NCBI GenBank assembly: GCA_002327315.1
Contig: DCVI01000203.1
Span: forward strand, 1 to 12,039
Direction: 5' to 3'
Source: Syntrophaceae bacterium UBA2192
GTDB taxonomy: Bacteria > Desulfobacterota > Syntrophia > Syntrophales > UBA2192
DNA: 12,039 bases
The translations under genes and the position numbers were made by a program. The notes under the pieces were generated by a model. It searched no databases. It saw only the letters and a program-made list of their open reading frames with translations, and was not told where the DNA came from. The first letter of the stretch is position 1; each line of letters opens with the position of its first letter. Shown here one piece after another: positions 5,536 through 11,195 of this stretch.

Positions 5536-5550
5536 GCCAGAATATAAGCC

Positions 5551-5579
5551 TTGACATTTACGAACTCAACTTTTATTTT
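5551..5579 (+). promoter_or_regulatory. Sigma-70-type promoter for yggT and the DivIVA-like gene
   Basis: Perfect TTGACA (5551-5556), 17-base spacer, TATTTT (5574-5579, 4 of 6 matches), in an AT-rich patch. Expected start near 5586, about 24 bases before the yggT ATG. Confidence 0.65.
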
Positions 5580-5609
5580 CGGACTTCTGCATTTTTCGAA
5601 GGGTACGCG

Positions 5610-5912
5610 ATGTTTCTTGTGGCCAATTTAATAGAGGCTTTTGCCAAGATCCTTGACGTAGTCCTGAGCCTCTATACCTGGGTGATCATCATTCGGGCCC
5701 TTCTCTCCTGGGTGAACCCCGACCCTTACAACGTGATTGTCCAGTTCCTGTACCGGGCAACGGAACCGGTCCTGCGACCGGTCCGGCGGTGGCTCCCCTT
5801 TGGAAATTTCGGCATTGACCTGTCACCTATCGTCGTGATCCTTGCGATCATGTTCCTGCAATATTTCCTGGTCCCGAGCCTGAGCCAGCTGGCCTTCAAG
5901 CTCCGGTCCTGA
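5610..5912 (+). CDS. yggT: YggT-family membrane protein
   Basis: A 100-residue integral membrane protein of the YggT/YlmG family with two hydrophobic segments, about 11-33 and 72-90. The conserved features are the first-helix motif RALLSWVNPDPYN (29-41) and the loop TEPVLRPVRRWLPF (51-64), then FGIDLSPIVV entering the second helix. This is the single-repeat form; E. coli YggT has two copies in about 190 residues. The molecular role is not settled; homologues are tied to division, membrane organisation or plastid nucleoid and thylakoid functions. Start ATG 5610 follows GAAGGG at 6 bases, and the protein begins where family homology begins; an upstream ATG at 5442 would add 56 Pro-rich residues from hairpin DNA. 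The stop codon is 3 bases before the next ATG, implying translational coupling with the DivIVA-like gene, a pairing also known from Gram-positive ylmG-divIVA loci. Confidence 0.92.
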   Translation: MFLVANLIEAFAKILDVVLSLYTWVIIIRALLSWVNPDPYNVIVQFLYRATEPVLRPVRRWLPFGNFGIDLSPIVVILAIMFLQYFLVPSLSQLAFKLRS

Positions 5913-5915
5913 TGG

Positions 5916-8513
5916 ATGGCGTTTGTGAAGATATCCCCGAAGGACGTCCGGCAACGACAATTTAAAAAAGGCTTCACGGGATTCGACCCCGAAGAGGTCG
6001 GCGCGTACATGAAGTCCGTGGCCGCCGAGCTGGAGCGCCAGATCGAGCAGAATGCCCGTCTGTCCGACCTCATCGCCGACCTGGAAAAGAAGCTCACCGT
6101 CCTGAAGGTCAAGAAGATCTTCGGGGGCAAGGAAAAAAGCGAGGACATGCCCCCCGAGATCAAGAAGGACGTGGACCAGATCCTCGCCGAGGCGAAGGCC
6201 AGGGCCGAGGAGCTCGTCGGTTCCGCGAAAGCCGAGTCGGAGGCTCTGCGGGCAAAGGTCAAGGAGGACTCCGCCAAGGAGTTCGAAAAGCAGTACGGCC
6301 AGATGCTCGAGGAGGCACGGGCCCACCAGCTCAAGACGCAGCTTTTGCAGCTGCAGGCCGAGGAAAACTACAACAACACGGTGGCCCAGGCAAAGGCCAA
6401 GGCCGAGGAAATCGTCCGGGAAGCCACCACAAAGCGGGAAGACGTAGCGGCCCGGATCCGCGATGAATACCGCGCCGAGGCCGATAAGCTCATGGTCGAT
6501 GCGAGGGCCAGGGCCGAGCAGATCGTGGAGCAGGCCCGCGCCGAGGCAAGCGCCATCGGGCCCGCGGCAAGCGTCGAGGGCGCCGAGGAGCAGTCAAGCG
6601 AGATCGTGGCCCACGCCAAGGCCCGCGCCGAGGAGATCGTGAACGCGGCCCGGCAGGAGGCCGAAAGCCTTGCCGTCCAAGAGCTGGAGGCCGCCAGGAA
6701 TGAAATCGAGCGCGCCAGGGCCGAGGCGGAGTCGATCGCGAAAAAGGCCCGGGAAGAGGCGGCGGGCCTCAAGGGCAAACAGCAGGCGGAGCTGGCAAAG
6801 GAAGTCGAGCAGAAGACGAAGGAGCTCTTCGCCAGGGCGCAGGCCCAGGCCGAGCAAATCGTCAAGGAAGCCGAGGCAAAAGCGAAAGAGATCGAGCCAA
6901 AGACAAAGGAACTCCTCGCCAGGGCGCAGGCCCAGGCCGAGCAGATCGTCAAGGACGCCGAGGCAAAAGCGAAGGAAATCGAGCCAGAGACAAAGGACGT
7001 CCTCTCCAGGGCGCAGGCCCAGGCCGAGCAGATCGTCAAGGAAGCCGAGTCGCACGCGGCGGATTTGAAGGCCAGGCAGGAAAAGGTCCTGGTCAAGGAC
7101 CTCGAGAACAGACGCCAGGGGGTCATCAATCAGGCACAGGCCGAGGCGGAGTCCATCCTTAAGAAGGCGCGGGAAGAAGCCGCCGAGTTGAAGACGAAGC
7201 TGCAGAGGGAAGTGACCAGAGAGGCCGATCCGCGGGCGAAGGAACTCATTGCCGACGCGCGGGAACGGGCTGAACAGATCGTCAAGGACGCCGAGGCGCA
7301 GGCAGCACAGCTTACGGCCCGCCAGCAGGAAATCCTGGAAAAAGACTTCGAGGAGAAGCGCAAGGAACTCTTCGCCGAGGCCCGTGCCGAGGCCGAGAGG
7401 GCCCCTATCGAGGCCAAGAAGGAAGCCGAGGCGATCCGGGCGAACATGAAGAAGAACGCCGAGGTCGCGGCGGAAAAAGAATATAAAGCGATCCTGGACA
7501 AGGCCCGCGCCGAGGCCGAGGCCCTTCTCAAGGGCGCCGAGAAGGAAGCCGCGGCGACCCGTGACGGAAAGAAAGACAAGGTCCTGCAGGATGCCGAGAA
7601 GAAAGCAAACGAGACCCTTTCCGAGGCAAAGAAAAAAGCCGATGACATCATCAACAACGCCATGATCGAGGCGGAGAGCCATCGGGCAAAGCAGAAGGAA
7701 GAGCTGGGCAAAGAAGCAGAAAGGAAGGCAAAGGAAATGCTCACCCAGGCGCAGGCTCAGACCGAGCAGATCCTGTCTACAGCCAAGGCCGAGGCAGACA
7801 AACAGTCCAGGAAGTGGAAGGAAGAGGCCCTCAAGGATGCCGAGAAGCAGGGCAAGGACCTGATCGCCGAGGCAAAGGCCCAGGCCGACAAGGTCCTGAA
7901 GGAAGCGGCCGCCCAGGCGGCGGGTCAGAAGGGAAAGCTCGAGGAGGAGAACAGGAAGACCCTCGATGCGCTGCTGGCCGACGCGAAGAGCCGGGCCGAC
8001 AAAATCGTGAAGGAGGCCGAAAGCCAGGCGGCAGGCATGAAGGCCAGGCTCGCCGAGGAGAGCCGCAAGGAGCAGGAGCGGATCCTCGCCGAGGCAAAGG
8101 CTCAGGCCGACGAGTACCTGAAGAAGGCCCAGGCGGAGACCGACGAAGCCAAGGCCAAAAAGACCGCCGAGGGTCAGGCCGCGGGGCAGAACCTCCAGAC
8201 CCTGCGAAACGAGGTGGAGGTCCTCACCGAAGAGATCGAAAAACTCCAGAACCTCAAGGCCTGGCACGAGAAGGACTTCTTCTCGTTCCTCACCTTCAAC
8301 CTCGAACTGCTCGAGACCTGGAAGAAGGGCCTCGACATCCCCATCCCCTTGTCCAGCGGCCGCAACGAAGTGGACAACCTTCGCGGCGAGATCAAGAAGC
8401 TCTCCAACATCAAGAACCAGCTCGAGAAGTACTTCGAGTCCTTCATGGACTTCAACGAGAAGCTGCTGGAGGCGATGAAGAAGGGGGCAGCCGACTGGGA
8501 CGGTATCAAGTGA
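5916..8513 (+). CDS. Giant DivIVA-domain coiled-coil protein
   Basis: An 865-residue cytoplasmic protein. Residues 1-60 match the DivIVA/GpsB N-terminal domain: ISPKDVRQRQFKKGF, then TGFDPEEVGAYMKSV and a first coiled coil. Residues 80-750 are almost wholly Ala, Glu, Lys, Gln and Arg with few Pro and no membrane segment: degenerate 29-40 residue units around a core like AKAQAEQIVKEAEA, including three near-identical 29-residue tandems at 300-386. The C-terminus changes character, with a 33-residue motif rich in Phe, Leu and Asn present twice (773-805 and 825-857). Known DivIVA proteins sense curved membrane, self-assemble and recruit division or growth proteins, but are typically 150-300 residues, so this may be an extended scaffold (inference). 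The start is ATG 5916, placed by homology; no strong Shine-Dalgarno, but the yggT stop is 3 bases upstream. The DivIVA-domain call is fairly sure; the function of the long part is unknown. Confidence 0.82.
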   Translation: MAFVKISPKDVRQRQFKKGFTGFDPEEVGAYMKSVAAELERQIEQNARLSDLIADLEKKLTVLKVKKIFGGKEKSEDMPPEIKKDVDQILAEAKARAEELVGSAKAESEALRAKVKEDSAKEFEKQYGQMLEEARAHQLKTQLLQLQAEENYNNTVAQAKAKAEEIVREATTKREDVAARIRDEYRAEADKLMVDARARAEQIVEQARAEASAIGPAASVEGAEEQSSEIVAHAKARAEEIVNAARQEAESLAVQELEAARNEIERARAEAESIAKKAREEAAGLKGKQQAELAKEVEQKTKELFARAQAQAEQIVKEAEAKAKEIEPKTKELLARAQAQAEQIVKDAEAKAKEIEPETKDVLSRAQAQAEQIVKEAESHAADLKARQEKVLVKDLENRRQGVINQAQAEAESILKKAREEAAELKTKLQREVTREADPRAKELIADARERAEQIVKDAEAQAAQLTARQQEILEKDFEEKRKELFAEARAEAERAPIEAKKEAEAIRANMKKNAEVAAEKEYKAILDKARAEAEALLKGAEKEAAATRDGKKDKVLQDAEKKANETLSEAKKKADDIINNAMIEAESHRAKQKEELGKEAERKAKEMLTQAQAQTEQILSTAKAEADKQSRKWKEEALKDAEKQGKDLIAEAKAQADKVLKEAAAQAAGQKGKLEEENRKTLDALLADAKSRADKIVKEAESQAAGMKARLAEESRKEQERILAEAKAQADEYLKKAQAETDEAKAKKTAEGQAAGQNLQTLRNEVEVLTEEIEKLQNLKAWHEKDFFSFLTFNLELLETWKKGLDIPIPLSSGRNEVDNLRGEIKKLSNIKNQLEKYFESFMDFNEKLLEAMKKGAADWDGIK
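6813..7073 (+). repeat. Three tandem 87-bp coding repeats (29 residues each)
   Basis: Units 6813-6899, 6900-6986 and 6987-7073 inside the DivIVA-like gene. Units 1 and 2 differ at 7 of 87 bases by my count. Unit 3 diverges in its last ten codons. Each encodes a K/E-TK-E/D-L-type start, an invariant RAQAQAEQIVK core and, in units 1 and 2, the end AEAKAKEIEP. The similarity suggests recent duplication or ongoing homogenisation. Confidence 0.85.
8232..8486 (+). repeat. Duplicated 33-residue C-terminal motif in the DivIVA-like protein
   Basis: Codons 773-805 (8232-8330) and 825-857 (8388-8486) encode related motifs with 19 of 33 identical residues in an ungapped comparison: EI.KL.N.K...EK.F.SF..FN..LLE..KKG. 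The 19 intervening residues include IPIPLSSGRN. The motif is unlike the Ala/Glu-rich rod before it and resembles a small helical module present in tandem. Confidence 0.8.
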
Positions 8514-8516
8514 TTA

Positions 8517-8546
8517 AAATTCCTCGCACCAAGGTGCCAGGAATTT
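8517..8546 (+). terminator. Hairpin after the DivIVA-like gene, possible terminator
   Basis: AAATTCCT (8517-8524) pairs with AGGAATTT (8539-8546) and GCACC with GGTGC inside, with one C-C mismatch. It starts 3 bases after the stop codon. The following bases (AGAAAC) are not a T-run, so termination would rely on the stem's own TTT end. Confidence 0.45.
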
Positions 8547-8552
8547 AGAAAC

Positions 8553-8580
8553 TTGAGGATGGGGGGTTATCTGTTATTAT
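8553..8580 (+). promoter_or_regulatory. Weak promoter candidate upstream of yggU
   Basis: TTGAGG (8553-8558), 16-base spacer, TATTAT (8575-8580, 5 of 6 matches). It would give yggU a leader of nearly 190 bases filled with repeat elements. No better candidate was seen nearer the gene. Confidence 0.35.
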
Positions 8581-8590
8581 GCTCGCATCC

Positions 8591-8608
8591 CCCGCAGCAA
8601 GCTGCGGG
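8591..8608. repeat. CCCGCAGC / GCTGCGGG palindrome
   Basis: Perfect 8-bp arms with a 2-base centre (AA). It follows the weak promoter candidate and precedes a heptamer array. It is compact and GC-rich in the manner of dispersed bacterial palindromes; only one copy was noticed in this window. Confidence 0.6.
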
Positions 8609-8629
8609 AAATGCGCGTGCAATCGTTTT

Positions 8630-8664
8630 CAGTGACCAGTGATCATTGACCAGTGGCCAGTGAA
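8630..8664. repeat. Heptanucleotide tandem repeat (CAGTGAC)5
   Basis: Five consecutive 7-base units with consensus CAGTGAC: CAGTGAC, CAGTGAT, CATTGAC, CAGTGGC and CAGTGAA. The consensus is unrelated to the arrays at 1-21 and 4382-4409, but the unit length is the same. Confidence 0.8.
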
Positions 8665-8681
8665 GAAAGAGCAGTATGTGA

Positions 8682-8716
8682 TCCCCCTTTAACAAAGGGG
8701 GATAGAGGGGGATTTT
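8682..8716. repeat. Palindromic CCCCCTTT element, family B copy 2
   Basis: TCCCCCTTT / AAAGGGGGA arms (8682-8690 with 8694-8702) around AAC, followed by TAGAGGGGGATTTT. It matches the right three quarters of the element at 4415-4470. The left outer arm is missing, so it is either a shorter version or truncated. Confidence 0.75.
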
Positions 8717-8779
8717 AAAACCCCGTCCGAAGCGACATCTCACAGGTCTCACCTCACTCCAGCACCGAAAAAAGTTACC

Positions 8780-9079
8780 ATGCTGACCATCAGAGAGAAA
8801 GCCGGGGGCGTTCAGTTCGCCGTTCGCGTGATCCCGGGCGCCTCGAAGAACGAGGTCGCGGGCATCCAGGACGGTGCCCTGAAGGTCAAGCTCACGGCCC
8901 CGCCCGTCGAGGGGAAGGCGAACCGGGCCTGCGTCGATTTCCTGGCCGGCCTTCTCGGGGTTCGCCGCTCGGCCCTGGCCATCACTGCCGGCGAGAAATC
9001 CAGGAAAAAGACGGTCTCCGTCGACGGCATGGGCCGCGGCGAGCTGGAGGCGCGCCTGAAAGGCCTCCTGGAGCCTTGA
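8780..9079 (+). CDS. yggU: DUF167 (YggU/UPF0235) family protein
   Basis: A 99-residue small globular protein of the DUF167/YggU family, whose biochemical role is unknown. The diagnostic stretch is RVIPGASKNEVAG (17-29), then LKVKLTAPPVEGKANRA, then ITAGEKSRKKTVSV near the end, with the expected alternating beta-alpha pattern. Length is typical. ATG 8780 fits the family N-terminus; no clear Shine-Dalgarno is visible (the preceding bases are GAAAAAAGTTACC). In E. coli and many other bacteria yggU lies directly after yggT, so its place downstream of yggT and the DivIVA-like gene is a conserved neighbourhood, although a 266-base repeat-rich gap here suggests separate transcription. A strong hairpin follows its stop codon. 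Confidence 0.9.
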   Translation: MLTIREKAGGVQFAVRVIPGASKNEVAGIQDGALKVKLTAPPVEGKANRACVDFLAGLLGVRRSALAITAGEKSRKKTVSVDGMGRGELEARLKGLLEP

Positions 9080-9102
9080 CGGACAGCGAAGACAAAAACG
9101 AG

Positions 9103-9140
9103 AGGACCCTCATCCTGTGCTTGACGCGGGTGAGGGTCCT
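9103..9140 (+). terminator. Terminator-like hairpin after yggU
   Basis: AGGACCCTCATCC (9103-9115) pairs with GGGTGAGGGTCCT (9128-9140), 13 bp with one T-G pair and a 12-base loop. On the plus strand only TCTGT follows; on the minus strand the stem runs into CTCGTTTTTGTC. It lies 23 bases after the yggU stop. Good stem, imperfect T-run. Confidence 0.6.
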
Positions 9141-9226
9141 TCTGTATGAGTGTGAAGCTCTTATCCTTTTCTTGGGCTGATCAAAAATGTCAGAAGGCTA
9201 ATAATACGAATGCCTTCCTATCGATT

Positions 9227-9265
9227 TCCCTCTCCCTTGATGGGAGAGGGTCAGGGTGAGGGTGA
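9227..9265 (+). repeat. REP-like palindromic element, family A copy 3
   Basis: CCCTCTCCC / GGGAGAGGG arms (9228-9236 with 9242-9250) followed by TCAGGGTGAGGGTGA. It faces copy 4 tail to tail, giving an inverted composite upstream of murJ. Confidence 0.85.
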
Positions 9266-9285
9266 CGTCTCGCACGGGACTCATT

Positions 9286-9321
9286 CCCCCTCACCTCAAT
9301 CCTCTCCCGCCAGGGGAGAGG
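9286..9321 (-). repeat. REP-like palindromic element, family A copy 4 (inverted)
   Basis: Tail CCCCTCACCTCAAT, then CCTCTCCC / GGGAGAGG arms (9301-9308 with 9314-9321): the reverse orientation of copies 1, 2, 3 and 5. With copy 3 it can form one extended hairpin. It ends only 21 bases before the murJ ATG, just ahead of the ribosome binding site. Confidence 0.85.
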
Positions 9322-9342
9322 AAAAAGAAGGACCGCCCCCCG

Positions 9343-10941
9343 ATGACCATGGAAATCAATCAGCCTACCCACGAAACAGAGAACCACCGCGTCGCCAGGG
9401 CGGCGGGCGTGGTGGGGCTTGCCACGATGCTCTCGCGCGTCTTCGGCTTCATCCGCGATGTCATAGTGGCCCGCTTCTTCGGGGCGGGGCTTGCCACGGA
9501 CGCCTTCTTCGTCGCCTTTCGGATCCCGAACCTGCTGAGGCGCCTGTTTGCCGAGGGGTCGCTCACGATCGCCTTCGTGCCCGTCTTCACGGAGTACCTC
9601 AAGACGAAATCCAGGGAGGACGCCTTCGAGCTGGCCCGGGTGGCCTTCACGCTCCTGTCGGTGATCCTCGTGGTCATCTCGCTTGCGGGCGTCATTTTTT
9701 CGCCCGCCATTGTCACGGTTATGGCCCCCGGCTTCCGGGCCACCCCGGACAAGTACGCCCTCACGGTGCTGCTCACCCGGATCATGTTCCCCTACATCTT
9801 CTTCATCTCGCTCGTGGCCCTGTGCATGGGGATCCTGAACTCGCTGAGGCACTTCGCCACCCCGGCCCTCTCCCCCGTCATCCTGAACCTCTGCATGATC
9901 GGGGCGGCGCTCTTCCTGAGGGATTATTTCGCCGAGCCCATCCTGGCGCTGGCCGTCGGCGTCATGATCGGGGGCCTCATGCAGCTGGCGGTGCAGTTGC
10001 CCGTGCTGTTCAAGCTGGGAGTCGTGCTCAGGCCCAGCTTCCACTTCGGGCACACGGGCGTGCGGCGGATCGGCGCCCTCATGCTCCCGGCCGCCTTCGG
10101 CGCCGCCGTTTACCAGATCAACATCTTCATCAGCACGCTGCTCGCCTCCTTCCTGCCCGAGGGGAGCGTCTCGTTTCTCTACTACGCCGACCGCATCGTC
10201 GAGCTGCCCCTGGGGATCTTCGGCATCGCCATCGGCACGGCGGCCCTGCCCAGCTTCTCCGAGCAGGTGGCCCGCGGGCATTACGAGGAGATGAAGAAGA
10301 CGATTTCCTTTTCGCTGCGCCTTATGCTCTTCATCACGATCCCCGCGATGATCGGGATTATCGTGCTTCTCGAACCTATTATCTCGGTGCTCTTCCAGCG
10401 GGGCCAGTTCGACCCGCGCTCGGCGGTGCTCACGGCCCAGGCGCTCTTCTGGTACACGGTGGGCCTCTGGGCCTTCTCCACCATCCGCGTGGTCGTGGCG
10501 GCCTTCTACGCCCTGCAGGACACGAAGACCCCCGTCCGGATCGCCGTGGTGGCCCTCATCGTCAACACCGTATGCAGCGTGGCCCTCATGTTCCCCATGA
10601 AGCACAGCGGCCTGGCATTGGCCACCTCCATCGCCTCGGCCGTGAACGTCCTCACGCTGGGCTTTTTGCTGCGGAAACGGATCGGGGCATTTCTCGACGC
10701 TGCGTTCTGGCGATCGATTGCCCGCGTCACGGCGGCATCGATTGTCATGTGGGTAGCCGTCACCCTTACCACCCACACCCTCGGTTGGGACGTGGCGGCC
10801 CCTTTCCGGCATCGATTTACGGTCCTGGCGGCAGGGCTTGCCGTGGGGATCTCCGTTTTCGCGGCTGCGGCCTTCGCCCTGCGATGCCCCGAGACGACGA
10901 CGCTTCTCTCCATGATCCGACGCAAGCTCGGCCGGCGCTAA
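9343..10941 (+). CDS. murJ: Lipid II flippase MurJ
   Basis: A 532-residue polytopic inner-membrane protein of the MurJ/MviN branch of the MOP superfamily; it moves lipid-linked peptidoglycan precursor from the inner to the outer leaflet. Visible landmarks are SRVFGFIRD (31-39) with two arginines matching cavity residues R18 and R24 of E. coli MurJ, FRIPNLLRRLFAEGS (59-73), and YYADRIVELPLGIFG (280-294), whose Arg matches E. coli R270. The sequence shows about 14 hydrophobic segments and normal length. I chose ATG 9343 with AAGGA at 10 bases; ATG 9349 is also in frame, and an upstream in-frame ATG at 9256 is rejected because it reads through repeat elements. No clear promoter was found; the AT-rich TAATAATAC near 9199 is a possible -10 without a good -35. 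It fits the envelope theme with yggT and the DivIVA-like gene. serS follows 254 bases downstream. Confidence 0.97.
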   Translation: MTMEINQPTHETENHRVARAAGVVGLATMLSRVFGFIRDVIVARFFGAGLATDAFFVAFRIPNLLRRLFAEGSLTIAFVPVFTEYLKTKSREDAFELARVAFTLLSVILVVISLAGVIFSPAIVTVMAPGFRATPDKYALTVLLTRIMFPYIFFISLVALCMGILNSLRHFATPALSPVILNLCMIGAALFLRDYFAEPILALAVGVMIGGLMQLAVQLPVLFKLGVVLRPSFHFGHTGVRRIGALMLPAAFGAAVYQINIFISTLLASFLPEGSVSFLYYADRIVELPLGIFGIAIGTAALPSFSEQVARGHYEEMKKTISFSLRLMLFITIPAMIGIIVLLEPIISVLFQRGQFDPRSAVLTAQALFWYTVGLWAFSTIRVVVAAFYALQDTKTPVRIAVVALIVNTVCSVALMFPMKHSGLALATSIASAVNVLTLGFLLRKRIGAFLDAAFWRSIARVTAASIVMWVAVTLTTHTLGWDVAAPFRHRFTVLAAGLAVGISVFAAAAFALRCPETTTLLSMIRRKLGRR

Positions 10942-10974
10942 ACCGCGCACCGCCAGCAATCCGGGATAAAATGA

Positions 10975-11003
10975 TTGACCTTAACGTCCCGAAGTGATAA
11001 GGG
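10975..11003 (+). promoter_or_regulatory. Weak promoter candidate upstream of serS
   Basis: TTGACC (10975-10980, 5 of 6 matches), 17-base spacer, TAAGGG (10998-11003). GATAAG at 15-base spacing is an alternative -10. The -35 is good and the -10 poor. Confidence 0.35.
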
Positions 11004-11041
11004 AATTTTACTTCCGAGCTGCCTTAAATACCGCTCCGGCT

Positions 11042-11080
11042 CCCTCTCCCTAGACGGGAGAGGGTTGGGGTGAGGGTGGC
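11042..11080 (+). repeat. REP-like palindromic element, family A copy 5
   Basis: CCCTCTCCC / GGGAGAGGG arms (11042-11050 with 11056-11064) followed by TTGGGGTGAGGGTGGC. Same orientation as copies 1-3, in the murJ-serS gap. Confidence 0.85.
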
Positions 11081-11118
11081 AACCCCCTTGCCTCGACGTG
11101 TGAAGGCCCTTCCGCCAT

Positions 11119-11153
11119 GTCATTGCGAGGAGCGACAGCGACGAAGCAATCTC
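11119..11153. repeat. GTCATTGCGAGG-type dispersed element
   Basis: Starts GTCATTGCGAGGAGCGACAG and ends GACGAAGCAATCTC, with terminal inverted ATTGC (11122-11126) and GCAAT (11146-11150). Read in frame it gives SLRGATATKQSQ, a string I recall as a frequent spurious ORF start from dispersed repeats in several bacterial genomes. One copy here, 43 bases before serS. Confidence 0.65.
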
Positions 11154-11195
11154 AGTTCACCAGCCTCTCAATGAGAGCCAGGGGGGTAATTCGTC

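Noticed and set aside
5442..5609. N-terminal extension of YggT from ATG 5442
   Set aside because: The added residues are Pro/Gly-rich, come from hairpin DNA, include the promoter region, and the family begins at ATG 5610, which has a good ribosome binding site.
6813..7073. Sequencing or assembly artefact in the tandem units
   Set aside because: Units differ by mostly silent substitutions and keep the reading frame, which fits true duplication.
6594..8267. 557-codon minus-strand ORF opposite the DivIVA-like gene
   Set aside because: Low-complexity Leu/Gly translation produced by reading GCC/GAG/AAG-rich codons backwards; stops are rare there for compositional reasons.
8630..8664. CRISPR-like array
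   Set aside because: Units are 7 bases with no spacers; these are simple tandem repeats.
9256..9342. Upstream start for murJ at ATG 9256
   Set aside because: Would translate repeat copies 3 and 4; MurJ homology begins after ATG 9343.
9190..10959. 589-codon minus ORF, and a 595-codon plus ORF (9210-10997) in another frame, over murJ
   Set aside because: Both are His/Gly/Arg/Pro-rich shadows; the MurJ frame has clear homology and its own ribosome binding site.
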